64,000 bases of DNA from Clostridia bacterium (GTDB lineage: Bacteria > Bacillota > Clostridia > Christensenellales > CAG-138). Shown in pieces: positions 1-8,387 of the stretch (position 1 is its first letter; each line of letters begins with the position of its first letter). The DNA is taken from assembly GCA_017429985.1 (NCBI GenBank), contig JAFRNW010000035.1, positions 62,001-126,000 of the forward strand, read 5' to 3'. Under the pieces are notes generated by a model, which searched no databases, had not been told where the DNA came from, and saw nothing but the letters and a program-made list of their open reading frames with translations. A program made the position numbers and the translations under genes.

Positions 1-70
1 TGAGACCGGCCTGTTTTCTGAGGTTTTTCAGCTGATTGCCGATGTTGTGGTTGATCGTTTCCGTATCCAT
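1..70 (-). CDS. XRE-family transcriptional regulator, N-terminal fragment cut by window edge
   Basis: The complement reads from an ATG at 70 into the window edge and gives about 23 residues beginning MDTETINHNIGNQLKNLRKQ. This resembles the first helix of a Cro/C1-type (XRE) helix-turn-helix domain. An AAGGAT ribosome-binding site lies just upstream on the minus strand. The rest of the gene is outside the window, so I cannot tell whether a cupin or other sensor domain follows. It is divergent from the MOSC gene, which leaves a shared 327-bp regulatory region. Confidence 0.6.
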   Translation of the reverse strand, partial: MDTETINHNIGNQLKNLRKQAGL

Positions 71-397
71 GCTTATCCTTTTTTACTAAACATAAAGTTT
101 ATTATTAGAGATACAAAGCAATTATACAATCTCTAAACACTCAGTCAAGTATTAATATACAGAATAATACTTTTTCTTCTGAAAATGATTCGTCGGAGCA
201 CGCTACCTGCTCAGGCAACGCCTGTGCTGCGGGGGGGGATTTCGGCCATGATGCACACAGGATCGCAATTGACAAAAAGAAAGAATCATACTATATTACC
301 TATCAAACAGATAGGATAAGGAAACGGCTGTAGAAAACGGATTGGATAGGTTAAAAACGGTAAAGGAGAATCATTCCGAAAGTGTGAGGCAGAACAG
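71..397. other. Intergenic region between XRE gene and MOSC gene
   Basis: No gene is seen here. The left part is AT-rich and would hold the promoter of the minus-strand XRE gene. The right part holds the MOSC promoter at 269-297 and, around its expected start point, an inverted repeat (299-304 with 310-315). GGATAGG and AAACGG are repeated several times between 310 and 360. Confidence 0.6.
269..315 (+). promoter_or_regulatory. Promoter of MOSC gene with dyad at the start point
   Basis: TTGACA at 269-274 and TATATT at 292-297 are separated by 17 nt, a near-consensus sigma-A promoter. The inverted repeat CCTATC-AAACA-GATAGG (299-315) covers the expected transcription start and could be an operator or a 5' hairpin. 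The divergent XRE regulator is an obvious but unproven candidate to bind it. Confidence 0.65.
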
Positions 398-841
398 ATG
401 GGTGAAGTGAAGGCGGTCTGTATCAGCAAGAGAAAAGGTTTCCCGAAAGAACCCGTTGACTCAGTCAAGGTCATTAAGGACTTTGGCATCGAAGGAGACG
501 CGCATGCCGGGAAATGGCACCGTCAGGTCAGCCTTTTGAGCTATGAGGTGATCGAGGATTTTAAGAAGACGGGAATCGATATTCGTGACGGAGCGTTCGG
601 GGAAAACATCATTGTATCGGGATATGACCTGAAAACATTCAAACCGGGAACTGTAATCCGGATCGGAGACGTTATTCTTGAATTGACGCAGATAGGAAAG
701 GAGTGCCACAGTCATTGCGTGATTTACAATACCGTTGGGGATTGCATCATGCCCCGGGAAGGAGTCTTTGCGGTCGTTCTTAACGGTGGTATTGTAAAAC
801 CCGGTGACAAGGTGGAAATAGTGCCGACCGAGACAAAATAA
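398..841 (+). CDS. MOSC domain protein
   Basis: This 147-residue protein is a stand-alone MOSC domain (the C-terminal domain of molybdenum-cofactor sulfurase, related to YiiM and MOCS1-linked proteins). Visible family features are the GIEGDAHAG segment near residue 30, the GAFGENI segment near residue 67 and the conserved cysteine in GKECHSHC near residue 106. MOSC proteins bind or process molybdenum cofactor and often lie with moaC and mogA in Clostridia. Here the Moco genes are 22 kb away. A GAGG ribosome-binding site precedes the ATG by 8 nt. It is transcribed alone between its own promoter (269-297) and a terminator (896-930). The exact substrate cannot be told from sequence. Confidence 0.88.
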   Translation: MGEVKAVCISKRKGFPKEPVDSVKVIKDFGIEGDAHAGKWHRQVSLLSYEVIEDFKKTGIDIRDGAFGENIIVSGYDLKTFKPGTVIRIGDVILELTQIGKECHSHCVIYNTVGDCIMPREGVFAVVLNGGIVKPGDKVEIVPTETK

Positions 842-895
842 CGTCTGACAGACTGTTTCGGGGAGGGGACGGAGCCCCCGTGTTTTTTGGCGGTG

Positions 896-930
896 AAAGA
901 AAGCCCGGGTGCGGCTTTCTTTTTCGTTTT
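896..930 (+). terminator. Intrinsic terminator after MOSC gene
   Basis: AGAAAGCC (898-905) pairs with GGCTTTCT (913-920) and is followed by TTTTCGTTTT. A weaker GC-rich hairpin with a T6 run lies just before it, around 858-888. Confidence 0.8.
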
Positions 931-999
931 ATAATACTGGTTTACTGTTTCTTGGGGGGCATCCTTCCTTCGCGGCGCAGATACTGATCTGATGCGGTA

Positions 1000-1008
1000 T
1001 GGTATACT
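1000..1008 (+). promoter_or_regulatory. Extended -10 promoter abutting the ydcF-like start (leaderless)
   Basis: TGG followed by TATACT (1003-1008) forms an extended -10 element. Exactly 6 nt separate it from the ATG at 1015, so transcription is expected to start at or next to the A of the start codon. No purine-rich ribosome-binding site is present. Confidence 0.65.
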
Positions 1009-1014
1009 TAATTT

Positions 1015-1947
1015 ATGAAGCAGATGAAGCGTTTTATCGTCTGGATAATGATATTTGCCGCAGTCCTTGCTGTTCCGGGATGCAGACCCGGAACGGAGGA
1101 GACGGCATTGCCTGAAGAAACGCCGGTTCAGCTCACTTCCGAACCGGTTGAAATACAGTTGTATGCGACGCCGACCCCCGAAGTGTCGATCTCCGCGGAT
1201 GAGATCATCTACAGGATGGCGGCGCGGTATGCCCACGGCGAGGAAGATGAAAAAACGCAACGCACGGAAGATCTCCGTCTGCTTCGCGACAGGAATCCGC
1301 TTGCCGCATATCAATGGGAAGGCATTCTCGCTTTTTATGACGACGCGCGCGGGTCGGAGATTCATTACGGCGTGCTTCCGGACGGACTGGAAGAGACGGA
1401 AGCCCTCTGCATTGTCGTCATGGGCTATCAGCTGAACAAAAACGGTTCGATGAAGCCGGAACTGACGCAAAGGCTGGAGGCGGCGCTGAAGAGCGCGGAG
1501 AAGTATCCGCGCGCGATGCTGCTCTGCTGCGGGGGAGGAACCGCAGAAAACAGCAGCGCCACGGAAGCGGATAAAATGACGGAATGGCTCGTCGGAAAGG
1601 GCGTGGATCCCGGCAGGATCATCGTTGAGAACCAGTCGAAATCAACGGTAGAAAACGCAAAGTATATCTGCAGAGAACTGAAAAAGCATCCCCGGATAAA
1701 GGAACTCGCGATTGTTTCCAGCGATTATCATATCCTTCGCGCAAGCGTACTGGTGCAGGCAAGGGCACTCTTCGAGCTTCATTCATTAGACGAGGCGCCT
1801 CTCCGCATCGTATCCAACGCTGCCTGCAAAACAAATAAGCGGGATGTTTCGGACGCAAAAATCATGAAAAGCATTCTTCTGCTGACGGGCGATGGGGACC
1901 TGCAGGCTCTGATCCGGGATGAGGATTTTTCATCAAACGCGGGCTGA
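1015..1947 (+). CDS. YdcF/SanA-like DUF218 lipoprotein
   Basis: This 310-residue protein starts with a lipoprotein signal (lipobox ending in Cys23, VPGC) and an acidic Thr/Pro linker. A DUF218 (YdcF/ElyC/SanA) domain spans roughly residues 125-290. Family landmarks are VMGYQLNKNG, the CGGGTAENSSATEA segment and a later SSDYHILRA motif. Members are envelope-associated proteins of poorly defined biochemistry, several linked to peptidoglycan or surface-polysaccharide precursor metabolism. Attachment to the outer face of the membrane is inferred from the lipobox. The gene stands alone. The start is fixed by the signal peptide, and the upstream DNA has a -10 box rather than a ribosome-binding site. 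Confidence 0.85.
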   Translation: MKQMKRFIVWIMIFAAVLAVPGCRPGTEETALPEETPVQLTSEPVEIQLYATPTPEVSISADEIIYRMAARYAHGEEDEKTQRTEDLRLLRDRNPLAAYQWEGILAFYDDARGSEIHYGVLPDGLEETEALCIVVMGYQLNKNGSMKPELTQRLEAALKSAEKYPRAMLLCCGGGTAENSSATEADKMTEWLVGKGVDPGRIIVENQSKSTVENAKYICRELKKHPRIKELAIVSSDYHILRASVLVQARALFELHSLDEAPLRIVSNAACKTNKRDVSDAKIMKSILLLTGDGDLQALIRDEDFSSNAG

Positions 1948-2044
1948 GCAGGGCGGTTTTCATCGCTTCAAGTGCTGTACGGCGGATGTGCAATGCCCGG
2001 GATCGTATTGACTTCAAATACTCAAAATGCTAATGTAATAGTAT

Positions 2045-2160
2045 CCTATAGAGAGTGCGCGAGAGACAAGCTCTTTGACCGCACAGCAACCCCCGCAAGG
2101 GAAGGTGCTAAGGCTTGACTGATGGGATCATACATCACATGCGGGCTCATCGAATATAGG
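2045..2160 (+). promoter_or_regulatory. SAM riboswitch, S-box (SAM-I) superfamily
   Basis: The fold can be drawn by hand. P1 is CCTATA (2045-2050) with TATAGG (2155-2160). P2 is GTGCG (2055-2059) with CGCAC (2080-2084), with the inner pairing GAGAG/CTCTT and a kink-turn-like UGAC. Then come the conserved AGCAACC (2085-2091), P3 CCC-GCAA-GGG (2092-2101), the conserved GGTGCTA (2104-2110) and a P4 of TGATG/CATCA (2120-2137). The AGCAACC...GGUGCUA core belongs to the SAM-I/SAM-IV superfamily, and the gene 31 nt downstream is a SAM synthetase. A T-rich tract follows at 2166-2174. Subclass (SAM-I against a SAM-I/IV variant) is not settled. Confidence 0.85.
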
Positions 2161-2191
2161 TGAGTTCTTTTTTTGCTCCTGTAGGAAATTC

Positions 2192-2998
2192 ATGAAAGGT
2201 ATCAGGGAAACAAACATGTTTGAAAAAGTCAATCCGTCTCATCCGGATAAAGTGGCGGACAGAATCGCGGGAGCTATCGTCGATCTGGCATACCGGAAGC
2301 AGGACCGGCCGAAAATCGCGGTCGAGGTATTGATCGGACACGGGAAATGCCATATTATCTCCGAAACATCCGTTCGGTTCGGGAAAGAGGAGATCGAATC
2401 GATCGTCCTGCGGATCTGCGGAGAAACGGTCGTCGATTACAGCGAGAACGAGCAGGATGCCCATCTTGCCGAAAACCAGAAAGGGCACACACGCTGCGGG
2501 GACAACGGGATCTTCAAAGGCGCGCCGGTCACGGACGAGCAGAAGAAGCTGAGCGGGATCGCCAGGAAACTGTACGAAAAGTATCCGTATGACGGGAAAT
2601 ACATCCTGGACGGGAAAAAACTCGTGATCTGCCAGAGCAACGCAAAAACAGAGGAATTGAGAGAGGCGTATCCGGATGCCGTGATCAACCCGCTTGGAGA
2701 ATGGACCGGGGGGATGAATGTGGACTGCGGCGCAACGAACCGGAAACTCGGGAGCGATATGGCGGATGGAGTTACAGGTGGCGGTCTGCACGGGAAAGAT
2801 CTTTCCAAGGCGGATGTCAGCGTCAACATATACGCGCATCTGCAGGCGCAGAAACAGGGGATACCGGTATGCTATTCCTGCGCGATCGGTGATGAAACCG
2901 TAAACGGGATACCGTATGAGGAAATGATCGGTGTCGCAGAGGAGTACATCCGTTCGGTCGGAGGCTTTGAAAGGTTTGCGGAATGGGGGCTTGTATAA
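2192..2998 (+). CDS. metK: Short, divergent S-adenosylmethionine synthetase
   Basis: Methionine adenosyltransferase makes SAM from methionine and ATP. Recognisable family motifs are SHPDKVADRI (residues 15-24, the ATP/methionine-binding HPDK segment), GDNGIFKG near residue 107 (equivalent to GDQG) and a NRKLGSD...GGGLHGKD segment near residues 190-210 that matches the canonical GRK...HGGGAFSGKD loop. The protein has only 268 residues, whereas usual bacterial MetK has about 380-400, so roughly a third is missing although all three motif blocks are present in order. AGGAA precedes the ATG by about 5 nt. The S-box riboswitch upstream supports the assignment. A paralogous function or a housekeeping MetK elsewhere cannot be excluded. 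Confidence 0.8.
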   Translation: MKGIRETNMFEKVNPSHPDKVADRIAGAIVDLAYRKQDRPKIAVEVLIGHGKCHIISETSVRFGKEEIESIVLRICGETVVDYSENEQDAHLAENQKGHTRCGDNGIFKGAPVTDEQKKLSGIARKLYEKYPYDGKYILDGKKLVICQSNAKTEELREAYPDAVINPLGEWTGGMNVDCGATNRKLGSDMADGVTGGGLHGKDLSKADVSVNIYAHLQAQKQGIPVCYSCAIGDETVNGIPYEEMIGVAEEYIRSVGGFERFAEWGLV

Positions 2999-3041
2999 GA
3001 CCGTACCGCGTCTGACCTTTGTGGAAAAGGGCATATATACG

Positions 3042-3086
3042 AAAAAAAGCAGGGGCAAACGATGTCCCTGCTTCTCATTTTTTGAT
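3042..3086. terminator. Bidirectional terminator between metK and GH94 gene
   Basis: AGCAGGG (3048-3054) pairs with CCCTGCT (3066-3072). An A7 run lies on the left and a T6 run on the right, so the hairpin can end transcription of metK (+) and of the convergent GH94 gene (-). Confidence 0.85.
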
Positions 3087-3096
3087 GCGTTCTTTT

Positions 3097-5532
3097 TTAT
3101 CCCATCAATACGTGAACGTCTGCAACCGAACCTTCATCAAGGACCGGGAGAACGGTTCCCTTTACAGGTTCCCCGTTCAGCGTGATTTCCCGGACGCCGT
3201 GCTCCATGCCTTCCGGGTTGCTGACGGTGATGCGGTAGGTCGCTCCCCTGAACCGGCGGATGATCTGGAAACGGCGGAGGTCGCAGGGGATGCAGGGATT
3301 GATTTGCAGCCCGTTCAGCGTGGGCATGATCCCCAGAATAAACTGGCTGATGCTGACAAAAGTCCAGACGGCGGTACCGGTCAGCCAGCTGTTTTTTCCT
3401 TCTCCAAAACTCGGCGAATCGGCTCCGGCGATCATCTGGCTGTACACATACGGTTCGGTGCGGTGTATCTCGCTGATGTCTTCAATATAGGCGGGAGCGG
3501 TCTTGCGGTACAGATCAAACGCTCTGTTCCCGTGACCCAGCACGGTTTCCGCACAGACGATCCAGGGATTGTTGTGGCAGAAAATTCCGGCATTCTCCTT
3601 GTATCCGGGCGGATAGCTCGTGATTTCGCCAAGTTCCACACGGTAACGGGTGTATGCGGGCTGCAACAGCATGATGCCGTATTTGGTCTCAAGCCTGTTG
3701 CCGACGCTCTGGAGTGCGAGTTCCGCTTCGCCCGTTTTCTGACCGATGCCCGCCATTACGCACATACCCTGCGGCTCAATGAAGATCTGGCCTTCCTCGC
3801 AGTTCTGACCGCCCACAACATTTCCATAGGCGTCAAACGCGCGGCGGAACCATTTGCCGTCCCAGCCGGAGGAAAGGACTGCCTTTTCCATTTTCGCGAT
3901 TTCACTTTCAGCCTCGTTTGCTTCTTCCTGAAGGCCGAGATGGCGGCAGATGTCCGCCCATGCATGACCGTACTTGACGAACATTCCGGCGATGAAGACG
4001 CTTTCCGCTACCGGCCCTTCGCTCGGGCCTGTCGTCTGGAAACTTTCCCCGGGGCTTTCCGAGAAGCAGTTGAGATTCAGACAGTCGTTCCAGTCCGCAC
4101 GGCCGATCAGAGGCAGACCGTGTGGCCCCAGATGCGTCTTCGTGTAATTGAAACTGCGCCGCAGATGCTCAACAAGCGGCTGGGCGAGAGAGGGATCGTT
4201 GTCAAAATCTGTCGGTTCATCCAGGATGCTCCAGTCTCCCGTTTCGCGGAGGTAGGCGTCCGTCCCGGCAATGAGCCAGAGAGGATCGTCATTGAATCCG
4301 CTTCCGACTGCCAGATTTCCCTTTTTCGTCAGAGGCTGATACTGATGGTATGCGCTTCCGTCGGGGAACTGGGTCGCAGCGATGTCCAGGATCCGTTCGC
4401 GCGCGCGTTCGGGAATGATATGAACGAACCCGAGGAGATCCTGACAGGAATCCCGGAACCCCATTCCGCGCCCCGTTCCGCTTTCGTAATAGCTTGCAGA
4501 GCGGCTCATGTTGAACGTGACCATGCACTGATACTGGTTCCAGATGTTGACCATGCGGTTCAGCTTATCATCCCTGCTCTCCAGCCGGAAGGAGGACAGC
4601 AGGCCGTCCCAGTGGGTTTTCAGTGAGGACAGCGCTGTTTCAAACGAAGCGTCGTCAGAATAGCGCGAGATCATCTCATAAGCGCGCGACTTATTGATGA
4701 CGCCCGGGCCGGACCATTTTTCGGCCTGCGGGTTTTCAATATATCCGAGACCGAAAATCAGTGTCTCCGGCTCGCCGGGGCGAAGGGTCAGATCAAACTG
4801 CTGCGCTGCAACGGGCTGCCATCCGTGCGCGATGCTTCCGGTGCAGCCGCCGCCGAATACCGCCGAGGGCCTAGCAGGGCTGCCGTAAACACCCAGAAAA
4901 GCGTCGCGGGAGGTATCAAAGCCGTCCGGGGTACGGTTTGCCCAGAAGACCGCATAATGGTTTCTCCGCTCTCTGTACTCCGATTTGTGATAGATCGCGG
5001 CGCCTTCGACTTCCACTTCGCCGATGGAATAATTGCGCTGGAAATTGGTTCCGTCATCCATGGCGTCCCACAGGCAGAATTCAATATACGGGAACAGGGA
5101 AATCGTTTTTTCTGCTTCTCCGGAATTCTGTACGGATACGCGCATCAGCAGACAGTTGTCTCCTTTCGGAACAAGAAGTTCCTGCGAGACGGCAATACCG
5201 TCTTTCTGTCCGCAGATGACGGAGTATCCGAGACCGTGACGGCAGCTGTAGGCGTCCAGTTCGGCCTGCACCGGCTGCCAGCCCGGATTCCAGACGCTGT
5301 CCTGATCGCGGATATAGAGGCGGAATCCTTCCTGATCGAGGGGGGCGTTGTTGTAACGGTAACGCGTGAGGCGTCTCAGCCTCGCGTCCTTATAAAAAGC
5401 ATATCCGCCTGCGGTATTGGAGAAGAGCGCAAAGAACTCTTCGCTTCCAAGATAATTGATCCAGGGAAGCGGGGTCCGCGGATCGGTAATGACATATTCC
5501 CGGCTGATATCGTCGAAATGGCCGTATTTCAT
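3097..5532 (-). CDS. Cellobiose phosphorylase-like GH94 enzyme
   Basis: The 811-residue protein has the length and order of GH94 cellobiose phosphorylases, which split cellobiose with phosphate to glucose 1-phosphate and glucose in the cytoplasm. The N-terminus (MKYGHFDD...[34 protein letters not shown]) is characteristic of the cellobiose-specific group. The catalytic general acid is expected at Asp483 in [10 protein letters not shown], matching the known Asp490 of the Cellulomonas gilvus enzyme. No signal peptide is present. AAGGGGA precedes the ATG. It is transcribed away from the LacI-type gene, and a putative operator (5561-5574) lies in its leader. Cellodextrin or laminaribiose specificity is possible but less likely. 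Confidence 0.92.
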   Translation of the reverse strand: MKYGHFDDISREYVITDPRTPLPWINYLGSEEFFALFSNTAGGYAFYKDARLRRLTRYRYNNAPLDQEGFRLYIRDQDSVWNPGWQPVQAELDAYSCRHGLGYSVICGQKDGIAVSQELLVPKGDNCLLMRVSVQNSGEAEKTISLFPYIEFCLWDAMDDGTNFQRNYSIGEVEVEGAAIYHKSEYRERRNHYAVFWANRTPDGFDTSRDAFLGVYGSPARPSAVFGGGCTGSIAHGWQPVAAQQFDLTLRPGEPETLIFGLGYIENPQAEKWSGPGVINKSRAYEMISRYSDDASFETALSSLKTHWDGLLSSFRLESRDDKLNRMVNIWNQYQCMVTFNMSRSASYYESGTGRGMGFRDSCQDLLGFVHIIPERARERILDIAATQFPDGSAYHQYQPLTKKGNLAVGSGFNDDPLWLIAGTDAYLRETGDWSILDEPTDFDNDPSLAQPLVEHLRRSFNYTKTHLGPHGLPLIGRADWNDCLNLNCFSESPGESFQTTGPSEGPVAESVFIAGMFVKYGHAWADICRHLGLQEEANEAESEIAKMEKAVLSSGWDGKWFRRAFDAYGNVVGGQNCEEGQIFIEPQGMCVMAGIGQKTGEAELALQSVGNRLETKYGIMLLQPAYTRYRVELGEITSYPPGYKENAGIFCHNNPWIVCAETVLGHGNRAFDLYRKTAPAYIEDISEIHRTEPYVYSQMIAGADSPSFGEGKNSWLTGTAVWTFVSISQFILGIMPTLNGLQINPCIPCDLRRFQIIRRFRGATYRITVSNPEGMEHGVREITLNGEPVKGTVLPVLDEGSVADVHVLMG

Positions 5533-5560
5533 AACAAAATCCCCTTCATTCTCGGAAAGT

Positions 5561-5574
5561 AATCGTTTAAGTAA
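5561..5574 (+). promoter_or_regulatory. Candidate LacI-family operator, GH94 side
   Basis: AATCGTTTAAGTAA at 5561-5574 matches the site at 5791-5804 with the pattern AAWCGWTTAAGTRA, in the same orientation. A central CG with A/T-rich flanks is typical of LacI-family operators. It lies 29 bp upstream of the GH94 start. Confidence 0.5.
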
Positions 5575-5790
5575 CTCTTCTATTAAAGTAAAGAATCCGG
5601 AACGAAAAATAAAGTTTTTTTTCTGAAATTCTGTAGTTTTATTTCGGATCGATCCCGGAGCAGCACCGGATTTTGCATACTTTCAGATGCAAATGAGACA
5701 ATTTCGTACATTTTTTCTGCGGAAAATGTCAAAAACATTATTTTTTCACAAAAAATCACTTTTCTTCTTGCATTTGTTTTCCTGATGCGA

Positions 5791-5804
5791 AAACGATTAA
5801 GTGA
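5791..5804 (+). promoter_or_regulatory. Candidate LacI-family operator, regulator side
   Basis: AAACGATTAAGTGA at 5791-5804 is the second copy of the AAWCGWTTAAGTRA motif, 21 bp before the LacI-type start codon. The 230-bp spacing between copies would allow looping or separate control of the two divergent units. Confidence 0.5.
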
Positions 5805-5824
5805 TTTGAAAAGAGGCGCTCGGC

Positions 5825-7222
5825 ATGGTATCCATGAAAGACATTGCAAAAGAATGCGGTGTATCGGTCGCCTCCGTCAGCAAGGCCCTCAACAGCCACA
5901 GGGATATCGGGCAGGAAACGCGGGAGCGGATCCTCCGGACAGCGGAAGAAATGGGGTATATGGCAAATGCTTCCGCGAGGGCGCTGAAAACGAGCCGCAG
6001 CTTCAATATCGGAGTCCTGTTTGTGGATCCGAGACAAAGCGGCCTGGCGCACGAGTTTTTCTCGTCCGTTCTCGACAGTATCCGGGTGGAGAGCGAGCGT
6101 TCCGGCTATGACATCACGTTCATCAACCGATATGTGACGAGGAATCAGACCACTTACCTGAAGCACTGCCGCTACCGCGGCGTTGACGGCGTCGTCATCG
6201 CATCGGTCGATTTTACGGATCCAATGGTTCTGGAACTCATTCAGTCGGAAATCCCGACCGTAACGATCGATCACGTGTTCAATGGCAGGATGGCGGTTCT
6301 GAGCGACAACGTGTCGGGAATGGAAACACTGACGCGCCATGTGATCGAGAAGGGGCACCGCAACAACAAAGAAAACACCAGAGGCAGAATCCAGCTGATC
6401 GCCGCGAGAACGGTTGCGTATATCATCCTGATCTTTCTCAGTATCCTGTGCCTTTTCAGCTTTTATATGCTGATCATCAACTCGACAAGGTCGAATGCGC
6501 AGCTCCAGGCCGGATTTACGATGATCCCGAACGACAGGTTCTTTGTCAATCTCAGGAATGCCTGGACGGACGCTTCCATCAATATTCCGCGCGGCATGCT
6601 GAACAGCTTTTTCGTAGCGGGTGCAAACGCCATCCTGACGACCTATTTTTCAGCGCTGACCGCTTACGGCATTCATGCATACCGGTTTAAGCTCAGGAGG
6701 TTTGCTTTCTATTTCATCCTGGCTGTCATGATGATCCCGCCGCAGGTCTCGGCGGTCGGATTTATCCAGATGATGTACAAGCTGAATCTGACCAATAACT
6801 ATCTTCCGCTGATCCTGCCGAGCATTGCCGCACCCGTCGTGTTCTTCTATATGAAGCAGTATCTCGACAGCGTGCTGCCGATGGAGATCGTTGAAGCGTC
6901 GCGCATGGATGGGGCGAGCGAATTCTATACCTTCAACCATATCGTTCTCCCAATCATGAAGCCTGCAATCGCGGTGCAGATGATCTTCTCGTTCGTTTCC
7001 TCCTGGAACAACTACTTTATCCCGGCCCTGCTTCTGAACAAGGCGGAGATGAAGACCGTTCCGATCATGATCGCGCAGCTCCGTTCCGCGGATTATCCCA
7101 AGTTCGACATGGGCAAGGTGTACATGTTTATCCTACTTGCGATTCTGCCTGTTATGATCGTCTACATCATCCTCTCGAAGAGCATCATCAAAGGCGTTAC
7201 GTCGGGATCTGTCAAAGGCTGA
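5825..7222 (+). CDS. Chimeric ORF: truncated LacI regulator joined in frame to a sugar ABC permease (MalG type)
   Basis: Residues 1-180 are the N-terminal half of a LacI-family repressor: the DNA-binding helix-turn-helix MKDIAKECGVSVASVSKALN, the hinge, and part of the sugar-binding domain up to HVIEKGHRN. From about residue 181 the protein becomes a nearly complete inner-membrane permease of the CUT1 carbohydrate ABC family (MalG-like), with about six hydrophobic helices and the conserved EASRMDGASEFYTF loop that contacts the ATPase. The junction is near 6360-6366. A functional repressor-permease is implausible. The simplest reading is a deletion that removed the rest of lacI, the solute-binding protein and the partner permease, or an assembly join. 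AGAGG precedes the start. Confidence 0.85.
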   Translation: MVSMKDIAKECGVSVASVSKALNSHRDIGQETRERILRTAEEMGYMANASARALKTSRSFNIGVLFVDPRQSGLAHEFFSSVLDSIRVESERSGYDITFINRYVTRNQTTYLKHCRYRGVDGVVIASVDFTDPMVLELIQSEIPTVTIDHVFNGRMAVLSDNVSGMETLTRHVIEKGHRNNKENTRGRIQLIAARTVAYIILIFLSILCLFSFYMLIINSTRSNAQLQAGFTMIPNDRFFVNLRNAWTDASINIPRGMLNSFFVAGANAILTTYFSALTAYGIHAYRFKLRRFAFYFILAVMMIPPQVSAVGFIQMMYKLNLTNNYLPLILPSIAAPVVFFYMKQYLDSVLPMEIVEASRMDGASEFYTFNHIVLPIMKPAIAVQMIFSFVSSWNNYFIPALLLNKAEMKTVPIMIAQLRSADYPKFDMGKVYMFILLAILPVMIVYIILSKSIIKGVTSGSVKG

Positions 7223-7284
7223 TCCGGAACATGAAACTTGAAAGCGGCTCTGAAAAAGGAGTCGCTTTTTAAAAAGGAGACAAT

Positions 7285-8238
7285 ATGCTGAAAGAATTGG
7301 GATTTTATAAAGGGGTCAACCTGGGCGGCTGGATGAGCCAGTACGACTACAGCGAGGAAAGACTGCAGGGATTCATCACGGAGTCCGACTTCGGACAGAT
7401 CGCGGGATGGGGATTTGATCATGTCAGACTCCCCGTCGATTACAATGTGATCCAGAACACGGACGGAACGATGAAGGAAGAGGGACTCCTTCTGGTGGAC
7501 CGGGCGGTTGCCTGGGCGGAAAAGCATCATCTGAAAATTGTGCTGGATCTTCATAAGACGCAGGGCTTTTCCTTTGACGAAGGCGAGCACGAGGACGGTT
7601 TCTTCGACAGCGGGAAATATCAGGAGTATTTCTATACAGTCTGAGAATGCTTTGCTGAACGTTACGGCAAGCGCGGCGGACAGATGATGTTCGATCTTCT
7701 GAACGAGGTGACGGAAGAAGAGTACTGCGAGAAATGGAACCGGATTTCCCGGGAGTGCATCCGGCGGATCCGGAAATCTGCCCCGCAGACGCCGATCCTG
7801 GTCGGAAGCTATAACTGGAACAGCGCGAAAACGGTTCCGGATCTGGACAGACCCTACGACAGCCTGGTGTTCTTCAATTTCCATTTCTATGAGCCGATCG
7901 AGTATACGCATCAGGGCGCATACTGGAGAGCCGCCTATCAGGACATCAACCTGCGGATCCCGTTTGCGGAGAGCGGAATGTCGGAACAATTCGTTGAGGA
8001 GTTCATTGCGTCCGCGGTATCAAAAGCCGAACGGGAAGGGACGGAACTCTACTGCGGTGAGTTCGGTGTAATCGACGTTGTTCCCCCGGAAGATGCGATC
8101 AATTGGTTCCGAACGGTACACGGCGTATTCGAAAAGCACGGGATCGGCAGAAGCCTGTGGTCCTATAAACAGATGGATTTCGGCCTGACCGATTCCCGGA
8201 TGGATTGTGTCCGCAAAGAACTGCTGACTCTTTTATGA
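7285..8238 (+). pseudogene. GH5 endoglucanase-like gene with one internal stop codon
   Basis: One reading frame encodes 317 codons of a GH5 cellulase-type glycosidase, interrupted by a TGA at 7642-7644 (codon 120). Both sides stay in frame. Catalytic residues of the (beta/alpha)8 barrel are visible: acid/base Glu141 in LLNEV and nucleophile Glu259 in CGEFGVI. The N-terminus KGVNLGGWM and HVRLPVD are family landmarks. No signal peptide is seen, so it probably acted in the cytoplasm on imported oligosaccharides delivered by the neighbouring transporter. The family usually has Trp at the stop position, so a TGG to TGA change explains it. Whether this is natural decay or a base-call error is unknown. 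AAGGAG precedes the start. Confidence 0.85.
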
Positions 8239-8256
8239 CGTTGTATTCCGAATAGA

Positions 8257-8286
8257 GGGAAGCTGAACAGCTCCCCTGTTTTTTAT
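8257..8286 (+). terminator. Terminator after GH5 locus
   Basis: GGGAAGCT pairs with AGCTCCC across a GAAC loop with one bulge, followed by a run of T (8277-8286). Confidence 0.65.
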
Positions 8287-8342
8287 CTAACAATCAATCC
8301 AGGTGAATACCGGATCAGAGATATGCGGCTTTTTGATTTGTG

Positions 8343-8379
8343 AAAAACCGGTTCCTGTTCATAAAAAACGGGGAACCGG
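8343..8379 (-). terminator. Terminator of the channel/binding-protein operon
   Basis: CCGGTTCC (8348-8355) and GGAACCGG (8372-8379) form an 8-bp stem. On the minus strand it is followed by five U residues (8343-8347). Confidence 0.75.
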
Positions 8380-8387
8380 ATTTGCAA

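Noticed and set aside
3019-4626. Long plus-strand frame opposite the GH94 gene (535 codons)
   Set aside because: It lies antisense to a well-conserved enzyme and shares its codon periodicity. The translation matches no family and lacks a ribosome-binding site.
7642-7644. UGA as selenocysteine or tryptophan in the GH5 gene, suggested by selenium genes nearby
   Set aside because: The position is Trp in the family and not catalytic. No SECIS-like hairpin is evident just downstream. UGA is used as a normal stop by many genes in the window.
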